From Desulfofustis glycolicus DSM 9705 (GTDB lineage Bacteria > Desulfobacterota > Desulfobulbia > Desulfobulbales > Desulfocapsaceae), in assembly GCF_900130015.1 (NCBI RefSeq), contig NZ_FQXS01000015.1, forward strand, positions 1 through 64,000: a DNA stretch of 64,000 nt. The letters run 5' to 3'. Both the position numbers and the translations under genes were made by a program. The notes under the pieces were generated by a model that made no database searches, was not told the origin of the DNA, and saw only the letters and a list, made by a program, of their open reading frames with translations. Shown one piece after another: positions 8,552 to 16,890 of this stretch; positions within the stretch are counted from its first letter, which is position 1; each line of letters begins with the position of its first letter.

Positions 8552-9961
8552 ATGATTTCAACCAATCTGCGCGAGCAGAGTTCCCTTATGGCCAGGCTCC
8601 TGCACCTGGTGGACTGCCTGCTGGTGGTCGGCTATCTCTGGGCGCTGGTAAACTGGTACCGGGTACCCTGGAGCGTTTACTATACCCGTCTGGCGATCAT
8701 TACGTTCTGTCTGTGCCTGTTTTTCTTTCAGTCATTTCAACTCTATCGATCGTGGCGCGGCTGGAAGTTCTATCTTGAATTCTACGTAATTATCAAGGCG
8801 TGGGCGACAGTGATCGGCGTGCTGCTTTTCTATTTCTTCATCTTCAAGATCTCTATTGCTTACTCCCGTGTGGTGTTTCTGATCTGGTCGATCACCACCC
8901 CGGTGCTGTTGTTCTTCCTACATATGACGGCCCGCCGGATCCTTCGCTACTATCGGCGGCGGGGCAGGAATATTCGCCGGGCGGTCATTGTCGGGGCGGG
9001 CGATCTGGGTATCAGCCTGGCTAAAGAGTTGGAAACCATCCCCTGGGCCGGTATCGAGATCATGGGCTTCTTTGACGACAAGGTTGCCGAAGAACCGGAA
9101 CTGACCGCCATGGGTAAGCCGGTGCTCGGCGATATTTCCAAACTCTCCGACTACCTGACCAGAAACGATATCGATTATGTCTATATAGCCTTGCCGATGC
9201 GGGCCGAGCGCAAAATATTCACCATCCTGCGCGAGTGCCGTTCGCTTGGCGCCCGCATCTACCTTGTGCCGGATCTCTATCTCTATGGTCTGCACCATGC
9301 CGAACTGCAATCGATCGGCAAGATGTTGATTCTCAATTTCAATCCGCATACCGAATGGAAACGGAGCTTTGATGTGATCTTCTCGCTGCTGGTCGTGATC
9401 GCTACGCTACCGTTGATGGCGGTCATTGCCGCGCTGATCAAGATTGAGGACCGTGGCCCGGTCATCTACCGGCACAAACGGATCACCGCCGCCGGTAAGG
9501 AGTTCGATTGTCTGAAGTTCCGGACCATGCGCGCCGGTGCCGATAGGGAACTGGCGGAGCTGCTCGCCGGAGACCCGCATCTCCGGGCTCAATGGCAGCA
9601 GACTTACAAACTGAAAAACGACCCCCGGATCACCAGAATCGGCAGGGTGCTCCGCCGTACCAGTCTCGACGAGCTGCCGCAATTTTTCAACGTGCTTCGC
9701 GGCGATATGAGCGTAGTCGGCGCCCGGCCGATCGTCGGAGGTGAGTTGCAGGAGTATTACAAGGAAAGCGCCGGACGCTATTGCTCGATGAAACCGGGGA
9801 TCACCGGCCCCTGGCAGGTCAGTAAACGTTCCGATATCGATGATTACCAGCAGCGGGTAGACCTTGATGACTGGTATATTCTCAATTACTCGTTGTGGAC
9901 CGACATCCGGATTATCATCCGGACCGTGTACATTATGTTTCGCGGCAACGGCGCCTATTGA
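8552..9961 (+). CDS. Undecaprenyl-phosphate sugar phosphotransferase (WbaP/WcaJ-type initiating enzyme)
   Basis: A 469-residue polyprenyl glycosylphosphotransferase that starts repeat-unit synthesis by moving a sugar-1-phosphate from a UDP-sugar to undecaprenyl phosphate. About four membrane segments fill residues 10-130. A Rossmann-like CoA-binding domain (AVIVGAGDLGISLAKELE) follows. The C-terminal catalytic domain from about 267 includes a membrane anchor, RGPVIYRHKRI, the DELPQFFNVLRGDMSVVGARP block and the KPGITGPWQVS block. An in-frame ATG at 8588 is an alternative start just before the first membrane segment. It closes the polysaccharide gene block in this window; I infer a UDP-hexose substrate. 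Confidence 0.92.
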   Translation: MISTNLREQSSLMARLLHLVDCLLVVGYLWALVNWYRVPWSVYYTRLAIITFCLCLFFFQSFQLYRSWRGWKFYLEFYVIIKAWATVIGVLLFYFFIFKISIAYSRVVFLIWSITTPVLLFFLHMTARRILRYYRRRGRNIRRAVIVGAGDLGISLAKELETIPWAGIEIMGFFDDKVAEEPELTAMGKPVLGDISKLSDYLTRNDIDYVYIALPMRAERKIFTILRECRSLGARIYLVPDLYLYGLHHAELQSIGKMLILNFNPHTEWKRSFDVIFSLLVVIATLPLMAVIAALIKIEDRGPVIYRHKRITAAGKEFDCLKFRTMRAGADRELAELLAGDPHLRAQWQQTYKLKNDPRITRIGRVLRRTSLDELPQFFNVLRGDMSVVGARPIVGGELQEYYKESAGRYCSMKPGITGPWQVSKRSDIDDYQQRVDLDDWYILNYSLWTDIRIIIRTVYIMFRGNGAY

Positions 9962-10023
9962 GCACTTTGAGCGGTGTTGTGTAAACTCCGAATCGATCGG
10001 TGCTGCCGGAATACCGGCCAGTC

Positions 10024-10051
10024 TTGCCAGAGCCGTAAGAATGCCTATGAT
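10024..10051 (+). promoter_or_regulatory. Predicted sigma-70 promoter upstream of the Bax-inhibitor-1 gene
   Basis: TTGCCA at 10024-10029 and TATGAT at 10046-10051 are separated by 16 bases. The position fits a separate transcript for the BI-1 gene, whose ATG lies 46 bases further on, after the polysaccharide genes end. Confidence 0.5.
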
Positions 10052-10097
10052 ATAGCTGGTTATCTCACCATAAATGATCGACACAAAGGAGTCTCCC

Positions 10098-10805
10098 ATG
10101 GACAGCAAAGCAGCACCGATCAGTATTTCACAGGTCAGGCAGGATGTGGCCTCGATCTTTCTTGCCAAGGTCTTTAACTGGATGGCGGTCGGCCTCGGTA
10201 TCACCGGCCTGGTTGCCTACGCGACCGCCGCTACCGGATTGGCGGTGACCATTTCCCGGTCGCCGCTGTTTATCGTGCTGGCCATCGGCACCATTGGCCT
10301 GGTCTTTTTCCTGTCGGCCCGGATCAACAAGATTCAGGCCGGGACCGCTTCCGCGCTGTTTGTTGGCTACGCGGTGCTCAACGGACTGTTTTTTTCGACC
10401 CTGTTTCTCAGGTATACCGGATCATCCATTGCCGGCACCTTCCTGATTACCGCCGGTATGTTTGGGGCCATGGCCGTTTACGGACTGGTGACCAAACGTG
10501 ATCTGTCCGGTTGGGGGTCGTTTCTGTTCATGGGCTTGATCGGTATCATCATCGCGATGGTCGTCAATATTTTCCTGCAGAGCCCGGCGGTCTACTGGGT
10601 TACCTCGATGATCGGCGTTCTGATCTTTACCGGGCTCACGGCCTATGACGTGCAGAAGATTAAACGCATGGGCGAGGAAGGGATCATGAGCCAGGGACAG
10701 GAGGCGATCGTCAAGGGTTCGATCATGGGCGCACTGGCCCTCTATCTCGATTTTATCAATCTGTTCCTGATGCTGCTGCGCTTTTTCGGCGGCTCCAGAA
10801 ACTGA
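10098..10805 (+). CDS. Bax inhibitor-1 family membrane protein (YbhL/YccA-like)
   Basis: A 235-residue protein with seven predicted membrane segments and the BI-1 hallmarks NWMAVGLGITG near the start, and LTAYDVQKIK plus GALALYLDFINLFLMLLR at the end. Bacterial members are thought to be pH-sensitive ion (Ca2+/H+) leak channels or FtsH-associated regulators; the role in this organism is unknown. I chose ATG 10098 over the in-frame ATG at 10074 because AAAGGAG at 10085-10091 is well placed for 10098. It stands alone between its own promoter and coaBC. Confidence 0.9.
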   Translation: MDSKAAPISISQVRQDVASIFLAKVFNWMAVGLGITGLVAYATAATGLAVTISRSPLFIVLAIGTIGLVFFLSARINKIQAGTASALFVGYAVLNGLFFSTLFLRYTGSSIAGTFLITAGMFGAMAVYGLVTKRDLSGWGSFLFMGLIGIIIAMVVNIFLQSPAVYWVTSMIGVLIFTGLTAYDVQKIKRMGEEGIMSQGQEAIVKGSIMGALALYLDFINLFLMLLRFFGGSRN

Positions 10806-10826
10806 TTCGCGCTTTTTTCCGTTACG

Positions 10827-10857
10827 GCCGGGTCCTGAGCGCTTTCAGAGGCCCGGC
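10827..10857. other. Hairpin between the BI-1 gene and coaBC
   Basis: GCCGGG at 10827-10832 pairs with CCCGGC at 10852-10857, with further inner pairing of CTGA (10835-10838) and TCAG (10845-10848). No T-run follows, so it is not a standard terminator on the plus strand. It could be a processing site or a Rho-linked end. Confidence 0.3.
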
Positions 10858-10874
10858 TTGCCGATGAGGCCGCC

Positions 10875-12104
10875 ATGCACACCAGTTTTGCCGGGAAACG
10901 CATTGTTGTCGGAGTAACCGGCAGTATCGCCGCCTTCAAGGTCGCCGGCTGGGTCAGTACTCTGAGTAAAGAAGAGGCGCTGGTCGACGTGATCATGACC
11001 GTTTCGGCCAGGCAATTCATCACTCCGCTGACCTTTGCCTCTCTGTCCGGACGCCGGGTTTATGGTGATATGTTCGCCGACGAACAGAGCGGCTCGATGT
11101 CGCATATCGGCCTGGCCCGTGAAGCGGATTGTATCCTGGTGGCACCGGCGACCGCTCAGACCATCGCCCGTCTGGCGCACGGCATGGCCGATGACTTGCT
11201 GTCGACGACCATCCTTGCCGCAACGGTTCCGGTCATCGTCTGCCCGGCGATGAATGTGAAGATGTACGAGCATCCCGCCACCAGGCAAAACATCGCTGCG
11301 CTGCAGCAGCTGGGTTACCTGGTGATCGACCCGGAGAGCGGGGTGATGGCCTGCGGCGAACGGGGCAGCGGACGTTTGCCCGAATGGGATGTGGTCGAGG
11401 AATATGTTCTGCGAAAGCTTGCCGTTCAGGACCTGGCCGGTCAGGTTGTGCTGGTGACCGCCGGACCGACGCGCGAACCTTATGATCCGGCCCGTTTTCT
11501 CAGTAACCGTTCTTCCGGCAAGATGGGCTACGCCCTTGCCCGTACCGCCTTTCGCCGCGGTGCGGAGGTGATCCTGGTCAGCGGGCCGACCCACTTGAGC
11601 CCGCCGGCCGGGGTGCGGCTGGTCCAGGTGTCGACGGCACGACAGATGCACGAAGCGGTGCTGACCCATTATCAAGAGGCATCGGTAATCGTCAAGGCGG
11701 CCGCCGTGTCGGATTTCCGCAGCGCCGACGAGTATCGGGAAAAGATCAAAAAAGATCAGGGCGCACCGGTGCTCCGTCTCGAACCGAACCCCGATATTTT
11801 GCTGGAACTGGGAACGCTTCGTGACCCGCGACAGCAGCTGTTGGTCGGTTTTGCCGCCGAGAGTTCCAACTTCGAGCAGGAAGGGCGCAGAAAACTGGCG
11901 AAGAAAAACCTCGATCTGATTGCCGTCAACGATATCGGCAGTGCCCATTGTGGCTTTGAGACCGACGCCAATCGTCTGATCCTGATCGACAACGACGGGG
12001 TGACGGAATTACCGCACACCTCAAAGATGCGCAGTGCAGATCTGCTGTGGGACCATATCGTCGGCAACGGTCTGCTCCGGGAGCGACCGGTCCAGTCGCG
12101 CTGA
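10875..12104 (+). CDS. coaBC: Bifunctional phosphopantothenoylcysteine decarboxylase / phosphopantothenate-cysteine ligase
   Basis: Catalyses two steps of coenzyme A synthesis: ligation of 4-phosphopantothenate to cysteine (C-terminal CoaB domain) and FMN-dependent decarboxylation (N-terminal CoaC domain). CoaC covers about residues 1-180 with VGVTGSIAAFK, the catalytic His76 in SHIGLAR, PAMNVKMYEHP, and Cys160 in MACGERGSGR. CoaB covers about 190-405 with VTAGPTREPYDPARFLSN and KAAAVSDFR. The length, 409 residues, is normal. The start at 10875 has GATGAGG at 10863-10869. It is followed on the same strand by a YkgJ protein 31 bases downstream. Confidence 0.97.
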   Translation: MHTSFAGKRIVVGVTGSIAAFKVAGWVSTLSKEEALVDVIMTVSARQFITPLTFASLSGRRVYGDMFADEQSGSMSHIGLAREADCILVAPATAQTIARLAHGMADDLLSTTILAATVPVIVCPAMNVKMYEHPATRQNIAALQQLGYLVIDPESGVMACGERGSGRLPEWDVVEEYVLRKLAVQDLAGQVVLVTAGPTREPYDPARFLSNRSSGKMGYALARTAFRRGAEVILVSGPTHLSPPAGVRLVQVSTARQMHEAVLTHYQEASVIVKAAAVSDFRSADEYREKIKKDQGAPVLRLEPNPDILLELGTLRDPRQQLLVGFAAESSNFEQEGRRKLAKKNLDLIAVNDIGSAHCGFETDANRLILIDNDGVTELPHTSKMRSADLLWDHIVGNGLLRERPVQSR

Positions 12105-12134
12105 CCCGATGGCTGGACAAGTAACGCGGAGAGA

Positions 12135-12626
12135 ATGGGATCGTCTGGGGAGCGTTCAAAGATAAGCAGGCTGCTGGCAGTCGGCAAAGAGTTTTTTTCC
12201 GGCGGCCTGACCCTATTTTTGCTTCGTCTTTGCGGGCGGAAACTGGTGCGCACCGGTGGCTGCCGGTGCTGTGGGGCATGCTGTGAGTGCATCAATCTGC
12301 GCGTCGGCGGCAGGTGGCTGAACTCGCCGGAACAATTCGAACGGGTCTGCCGCGATCATCCCGACTACCAACGTTTTACGGTCAGCGGCATCGATGATCA
12401 GGGACTAGTGCAGCTGAGCTGTACCTCGCTTCAGGATGACGGCCGGTGCGGTGATTATGAAAACCGTCCGGCGATCTGCAAATCGTTTCCCACCACGTCG
12501 CTCGTGCTCTGCGGCGGAGTTTTGCCGCCCGGTTGCGGTTTTGCCATCACCTCGGCCGTTCCGTTTGCCAAACGGTTGCGGACAGCGCACCGAAGAAATG
12601 CTCGAAAAAAAGATCCTTCTGCTTGA
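12135..12626 (+). CDS. YkgJ-family cysteine-cluster protein
   Basis: A 163-residue protein with the family arrangement of cysteines: GGCRCCGACCECINLRVGG near residues 42-60, then CTSLQDDGRCGDYENRPAIC and a final PPGCGF. The cysteine pattern suggests a bound Zn or Fe-S cluster; the family's function is not established. It carries a basic N-terminal extension that includes a hydrophobic patch (GGLTLFLLRLC) before the cluster. The start has GCGGAGAGA just upstream. Its last 29 bases overlap the start of the next gene, suggesting coupled translation. A second, shorter YkgJ protein lies at 25620. Confidence 0.85.
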   Translation: MGSSGERSKISRLLAVGKEFFSGGLTLFLLRLCGRKLVRTGGCRCCGACCECINLRVGGRWLNSPEQFERVCRDHPDYQRFTVSGIDDQGLVQLSCTSLQDDGRCGDYENRPAICKSFPTTSLVLCGGVLPPGCGFAITSAVPFAKRLRTAHRRNARKKDPSA

Positions 12627-13698
12627 GCCATATTACGGCGGATCACATCGCCTGTTTCTCGACGGGTTGACAACCTGTCTGCCGGATCGCTTTGTCCTTC
12701 TTCATCTGCCGGCACGGAAATGGAAAATGCGGATGCAGCTTTCCGCTCCCTGGTTTGCCGCCCGGATAAAAGGATTACCGGTGCGAGAACGGGCATTTGA
12801 TGCGGTGCTGGCATCGACCTTCACCGATCTGGCGGTGTTCCGAGCCCTGGTCGCCGGACTGCCCGGTTGGCGACCGGACTGCCGGTTTCTTGCCTATTTC
12901 CATGAGAACCAATTTCAATATCCGGGACGCCTGCCGAAAAGGACCAATCACCAGTTTACCGCAATCAACTTTACCACCGCGCTGGCCGCCGACGGTGTTG
13001 CCTTCAATTCGCACTATAATCGCCAGGGCTTTTTCCGGAACAGTTGGCTTTATGTCGAAAAGGCCGCCGATATCGATCTAGCCGATGAATTGACAGCGCT
13101 TGAGGAGAAGAGCCGGGTTATCTATCCCGGCATCCATTTTGGTGAAATTGATATGGTATCGACTGACACCATGCGGTGCGGGGAAATGCCACTGATTATC
13201 TGGAACCATCGCTGGGAGCATGATAAAAATCCGGAGGAATTTTTCGCGGTTTTGACCGCCTTACACCGGGACGGGATAGCCTTTCGCTGTTGCGTTCTCG
13301 GCCAGCAGTTTCGCGATGTGCCGCCATGCTTTGCTCGGGCGCGCCGGGAACTCGGACAACGGATCATCCATTTCGGCTATCTGTCGGAGCGAACGGACTA
13401 CCTGGCGCTGCTCGCCCAGGGCGATATCGTCGTGTCCACCGCCCATCATGAATTCTTCGGGTTGGCCGTGATCGAAGCGGTACGGGCCGGTTGTCTGCCG
13501 GTCCTGCCGAATCGCCTGGCCTATCCGGAACTCTTTGTCGACACCTATCTCTACCCGGACGGTGGCCTTTATCAGCACCTGAAAGCAGCATTGCTGACCC
13601 GTCGCAGGCTGGGGGCACAGCGAGGCCGCGCCTTGACCGAACGCTTTTCCTGGCCTATGCAGGCCGGCGACTATCGTTGCTGGATCAACGGGGATTAA
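12598..13698 (+). CDS. DUF3524 glycosyltransferase, tRNA-queuosine alpha-mannosyltransferase-like
   Basis: A 366-residue GT-B enzyme related to animal GTDC1/QTMAN, which mannosylates queuosine in tRNA-Asp. Its own N-terminal domain begins ILLLEPYYGGSHRLFLDGL, followed by FLAYFHENQFQYP and AFNSHYNRQGFF. The C-terminal GT4-like half contains LIIWNHRWEHDKNPEEFF and FFGLAVIEAVRAGCLPVLPN. The ATG at 12598 lies inside the end of the YkgJ gene; homology starts right there, so the longer open frame upstream is not used. The tRNA substrate in bacteria is inferred only from family membership. No queuosine synthesis gene is visible in this window. Confidence 0.82.
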   Translation: MLEKKILLLEPYYGGSHRLFLDGLTTCLPDRFVLLHLPARKWKMRMQLSAPWFAARIKGLPVRERAFDAVLASTFTDLAVFRALVAGLPGWRPDCRFLAYFHENQFQYPGRLPKRTNHQFTAINFTTALAADGVAFNSHYNRQGFFRNSWLYVEKAADIDLADELTALEEKSRVIYPGIHFGEIDMVSTDTMRCGEMPLIIWNHRWEHDKNPEEFFAVLTALHRDGIAFRCCVLGQQFRDVPPCFARARRELGQRIIHFGYLSERTDYLALLAQGDIVVSTAHHEFFGLAVIEAVRAGCLPVLPNRLAYPELFVDTYLYPDGGLYQHLKAALLTRRRLGAQRGRALTERFSWPMQAGDYRCWINGD

Positions 13699-13723
13699 AA
13701 AAGATTCAAAAAAGCGGAGGAGT

Positions 13724-14263
13724 ATGGCCGACAACATCGTACTGATCGGCTTCATGGCCGTCGGCAAAGGGCGTACCGCCCGGGAGCTGTCCAGGCAGAC
13801 CGGTCGTTTTGCCGTCGATTGTGACGATTTGATCGAATCGCTGGTAAAAATGAACATTGCCGATATCTTTGCGACCCATGGCGAGCTGTATTTCCGGGCG
13901 CTGGAAGGGCGGGTGGCGCGATGGCTTGCCGAGTGCGTCAGCGCGACGATCGTCTCAACCGGTGGCGGTTTTGCGGCAGTCGCCGATCTGGGCAGGATCG
14001 GCACGATCGTCCATCTGCACAGCGAATTTGATGCGATTATTGCGGCGATTAGAGGTCATCCGCGGGCCAGGCAGAAAATTAAAAAGCGGCCGCTGCTGCA
14101 GGACCTGGACCAGGCGCGCCGTCTCTACGACCGGCGGCGACAGCTCTACCGGCAGGTCGCCGACCTGCAGATCGATGTGACCGGTCGCCCTGTTTCCCTG
14201 GTTGCCGCCGAAATCATCGAGCGGACCGGGTTGAAGGTGCCGCTTCCCGTCAGTGAGCGGTGA
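13724..14263 (+). CDS. aroK: Shikimate kinase-like protein with altered P-loop
   Basis: A 179-residue member of the family that phosphorylates shikimate in chorismate synthesis. It keeps the substrate-side landmarks: VDCDDLIE (DxD), YFRALEG (FRxxE), STGGGFAA, the lid sequence RPLLQDL and [10 protein letters not shown]. The nucleotide loop, however, reads [11 protein letters not shown] at residues 9-19: the usual GKST is GKGR, so the magnesium-binding Ser is Gly16, with Arg17 behind it. A good site (GCGGAGGAG) precedes the ATG. The 3-prime end overlaps the convergent nadA by 14 bases. It is either a functional variant or a divergent paralogue; no second aroK is in the window. Confidence 0.82.
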   Translation: MADNIVLIGFMAVGKGRTARELSRQTGRFAVDCDDLIESLVKMNIADIFATHGELYFRALEGRVARWLAECVSATIVSTGGGFAAVADLGRIGTIVHLHSEFDAIIAAIRGHPRARQKIKKRPLLQDLDQARRLYDRRRQLYRQVADLQIDVTGRPVSLVAAEIIERTGLKVPLPVSER

Positions 14264-15308
14264 GCTGTCGCGCGAAATCGAGCATGCGCTGAATCGGGAT
14301 CCGCGCCCGGGCGGCAAGCTCGGCTGACACCTGGATTTCATTGGCGCCGGTTTCCAGTACCGCGAGCAGGCTCTGCAGGGAGTTCATTCCCATCCACGGG
14401 CAGCGGGCGCAACTCAGGCAGGTGGCGCCTTCCCCTTCGGTTGGTGCCTCCAGTAACCGTTTGCCGGGTGCCAGCTGCCGCATCTTGTTGAAAATTCTTT
14501 TATCGGTGGCGACGATCAAGGTGTCGTTGGGCAGCGTTGCCGCCGCCTTGATCAGAGCGGTGGTGGAACCGACGACATCGGCCTGGGCGATGACCGCCTC
14601 CGGCGATTCGGGATGAACGAGAATTGCCGCTTCCGGGTGGAGCCGGCGGAGGCGCTGCAACGCGATTGAGCGAAATTCTTCATGGACGATGCAGGATCCC
14701 GGCCAGAGGACCATGTCGGCGCCGGTTTCCCTCTGGACGTAGCTGCCCAGGTAGCGGTCCGGGGCCCAGATAATCTTGTTGCCTTGTGCGGCCAGATGTT
14801 TGACGATCGGCAGGGCGATTCCCGAGGTGACCACCCAGTCGGATCGAGCTTTGACCTCGGCGCTGGTGTTGGCGTAGACGACCACGGTGTGTTCGGGATA
14901 ACTGTCGCAGAAGCGGGCGAAGTCCTCGATTGGGCAGTTTTCGTCAAGTGAGCAGGTGGCGTTCAGGTCCGGCATTAGAACGCGCTTCTCGTTGCTCAGG
15001 ATCTTGGCCGTCTCGCCCATGAAGCGAACTCCGGCGACGACCAGGGTGTCGGCCGGATGTTCACTGCCGAAGCGGGCCATCTCCAGGGAGTCGGCGACGC
15101 AGCCCCCGGTCTCTTCGGCCAGATCCTGAAGACGTGCATCGGTATAGTAGTGGGCGACCAACACCCCGTTCTGTTCTTTGAGCAATGTTGTGATGCGCGC
15201 CTTCATCGCCCGCTCGTCTTCGGGGGTCAGTTCCGGCCACTGGGGGTGAGGGGGGATGGAAATGGTCGGGGGATGGTAGGCGGCCAGGTGATCTTTTATA
15301 TCGGACAT
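14250..15308 (-). CDS. nadA: Quinolinate synthase A
   Basis: A 352-residue iron-sulfur enzyme that condenses iminoaspartate with dihydroxyacetone phosphate to quinolinate for NAD synthesis. Cluster cysteines are seen in [20 protein letters not shown] and [13 protein letters not shown], matching the three-cysteine pattern of NadA. Other landmarks are [20 protein letters not shown] and [12 protein letters not shown]. The ATG at 15308 is preceded by a weak GAGAG. It is transcribed toward the shikimate kinase gene and overlaps its end. nadB and nadC are not in the window; nadD lies far away at 58357. Confidence 0.96.
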   Translation of the reverse strand: MSDIKDHLAAYHPPTISIPPHPQWPELTPEDERAMKARITTLLKEQNGVLVAHYYTDARLQDLAEETGGCVADSLEMARFGSEHPADTLVVAGVRFMGETAKILSNEKRVLMPDLNATCSLDENCPIEDFARFCDSYPEHTVVVYANTSAEVKARSDWVVTSGIALPIVKHLAAQGNKIIWAPDRYLGSYVQRETGADMVLWPGSCIVHEEFRSIALQRLRRLHPEAAILVHPESPEAVIAQADVVGSTTALIKAAATLPNDTLIVATDKRIFNKMRQLAPGKRLLEAPTEGEGATCLSCARCPWMGMNSLQSLLAVLETGANEIQVSAELAARARIPIQRMLDFARQLTAH

Positions 15309-15434
15309 CGCTCAAACTCTCTGAGGTGAACAGTGGGCAACAATAATGAGCCACGATGCATGGCGCCTCTGCCCAAGCTCTGCGTTACGCGAGAACAAGG
15401 TCTTCTCGCACTATCGCCTTTCTGCCTGCAGCAC

Positions 15435-15459
15435 GGGAGCCTGAATTTTTCAAGCTCCC
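15435..15459. repeat. Near-perfect hairpin in the nadA-eamA intergenic stretch
   Basis: GGGAGC at 15435-15440 pairs with GCTCCC at 15454-15459, and TGAA pairs with TTCA inside, leaving one mismatch and a 3-base loop. A further GGGAG at about 15468 could compete for the same GCTCCC arm. Confidence 0.6.
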
Positions 15460-15622
15460 CTGAACTCGGGAGGCAAACCGCAACACTCACGTCAGCTTTT
15501 GCAGGCAAGCTGGCGATACAGGGGACCACTTTTTACTAGAAAATAGCCATTGCCGCAAGATCCTGCCCGTTTTTCCGAACATTTTCTCGGCATCTGCCTT
15601 CATCTTCAACGAGATTTTTTGA

Positions 15623-15713
15623 TTTTCCCCACGACAGTGAGTCACAAGAACAATGAAAATCGGCTTCGCGGCCGATAAGGCCGGCCGGTCTTCGTGGGGA
15701 AAAAACGATTTTC
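15623..15713. repeat. Nested long-range inverted repeats
   Basis: TTTTCCCCACGA at 15623-15634 is the exact reverse complement of TCGTGGGGAAAA at 15692-15703. A second, overlapping pair is GAAAATCG at 15655-15662 with CGATTTTC at 15706-15713. The two pairs interleave, so the folds are alternatives or form a pseudoknot. Confidence 0.6.
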
Positions 15714-15828
15714 GCAGCTGAGCAGAGAAGTGCCACCCGAGCGCCTCGCCGGCACAACTCGATACCAGGCCTGGGTGCAGAATAGTCCGTCCAGCATCTG
15801 GCTGTCGATAGGAATGGAGAAACACTCT

Positions 15829-15856
15829 TTGCTCTTGCGGAAAACCGTTATATCAT
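15829..15856 (+). promoter_or_regulatory. Predicted promoter for the EamA transporter pair
   Basis: TTGCTC at 15829-15834 and TATCAT at 15851-15856 are spaced by 16 bases and point toward the transporter genes, giving an untranslated leader of roughly 118 bases. Confidence 0.4.
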
Positions 15857-15980
15857 GAATACAATCCGAACCGGCTGCTCCGCTGCTTTCCATCTTCCGA
15901 GCGGAGAAACGAGAAATTGAGGCGGGCGCAGCGCGGTACACACGGCAAACGAATCAATTATTGTTAAGGAAACCGTAATC

Positions 15981-16877
15981 TTGCAAATATCACACACTGT
16001 CGTCGGCATGATTTCCATCGTTGCCGCTGCCGTTTTGTGGGGGACAACCGGTACGGCGCAAGCACTGGCGCCGATCGAGAGTACACCGCAGATCATCGGC
16101 GCGCTGCGTCTCCTGGTCGGCGGAGTTGCCCTGGCGTTGGTCAGCTTAATGCGCAACGGTCCGTCGTTGGCCGCCATGCCGGTATGGCTCGCTGTCGGCG
16201 GCGGCCTGTTCGTGGCGCTCTATCAGCTCTGTTTCTTCTGGGGAGTCGCGTTGACCGGAGTTGCCGTCGGAACCATGGTCGGCATCGGTTCGGCACCGGT
16301 ATTCGCAGGAGTCCTCGACACGTTGTTCATGAAAAGGCGACCGTCCGGCCAGTGGTACGTGGCGACACTGATGGCCCTGCTTGGCTGCATTATCTTGCTC
16401 GGCAATTCCGGACGGATCGAAGTTCATCCCTTGGGCATCGGCCTTGCCGCCGGTGCCGGACTGGCGTATGCCGTCTACACCATGTTCATGAAGAAGCTCC
16501 TTCCCGGCCGGCCGCCCGAATCGGTGGCGGCGGTGGTTTTTTGCATCGGTGCGGCGGCGCTGCTGCCGTTTCTCTTTACTGCCGATCTCTCCTGGATCGC
16601 CCGTCCTGCCGGATTGGCCGTGGTCATTCACCTCGGGGTGCTGGCGACTGCTCTTTCCTATTTCCTGTTTTGCCGGGGCCTTGAACACGTCCAGGTATCG
16701 ACCGCCGTTACCCTGACCCTGGCGGAACCATTTACCGCCGGTCTGCTCGGTGTTGCGGTCCTCGGCGAACAGGTCGGCGGTGTCGGCTGGATCGGCCTGA
16801 TTCTGATACTTTCCGGGTTGATTGTGCTGGCGCTGCCGTTCGGCCGGGCCACGAAGCTGAGCTCCAACCAAAGCTAG
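15981..16877 (+). CDS. EamA/DMT-family transporter, first of a pair
   Basis: A 298-residue inner-membrane protein with ten predicted membrane helices in two EamA repeats. Family landmarks are AAAVLWGTTGTAQALAP in helix 1, a GALRLLVGG stretch, and GVAVLGEQVGGVGWIGLILI in the last repeat. Members export small metabolites such as amino acids or nucleobases; the substrate here is unknown. The start is TTG at 15981, with AAGGA at 15966-15970. An ATG at 16008 is in frame but would remove the beginning of helix 1. A second EamA gene follows after 13 bases. Confidence 0.88.
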   Translation: MQISHTVVGMISIVAAAVLWGTTGTAQALAPIESTPQIIGALRLLVGGVALALVSLMRNGPSLAAMPVWLAVGGGLFVALYQLCFFWGVALTGVAVGTMVGIGSAPVFAGVLDTLFMKRRPSGQWYVATLMALLGCIILLGNSGRIEVHPLGIGLAAGAGLAYAVYTMFMKKLLPGRPPESVAAVVFCIGAAALLPFLFTADLSWIARPAGLAVVIHLGVLATALSYFLFCRGLEHVQVSTAVTLTLAEPFTAGLLGVAVLGEQVGGVGWIGLILILSGLIVLALPFGRATKLSSNQS

Positions 16878-16890
16878 TACCGGGGCGGAT

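Larger units (their letters stand above)
15309..15828. other. Long non-coding stretch rich in inverted repeats between nadA and the EamA genes
   Basis: With the promoter that follows it, this is the longest unexplained non-coding stretch apart from the left edge, about 670 bases from the nadA start to the next start codon. Open frames exist on the minus strand (around 15487-15825 and 15642-15941) but have no ribosome site and no family motif. The DNA has several strong inverted repeats, listed separately, and short GC-rich palindromes such as GGCCGGCC at about 15679-15686. It may hold a structured RNA, a dispersed repeat or both. Confidence 0.5.

Noticed and set aside
10845-11948. Minus-strand open frame of 367 codons opposite coaBC
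   Set aside because: Pure antisense shadow: coaBC shows all catalytic motifs, and the antisense translation is low-complexity with no recognisable domain.
12436-12597. N-terminal extension of the DUF3524 protein from an earlier start
   Set aside because: The extra residues overlap the YkgJ coding sequence, and family homology begins at the ATG at 12598.
15435-15713. tRNA or other standard structural RNA in the nadA-eamA gap
   Set aside because: No T-arm GTTCGA pattern, acceptor-stem pairing or other known RNA landmark is visible there; the same absence holds for the rest of the window.
15487-15941. Minus-strand open frames in the nadA-eamA gap as possible small genes
   Set aside because: They overlap each other in different frames, lack ribosome sites and run through the inverted repeats, so I describe the stretch as non-coding.
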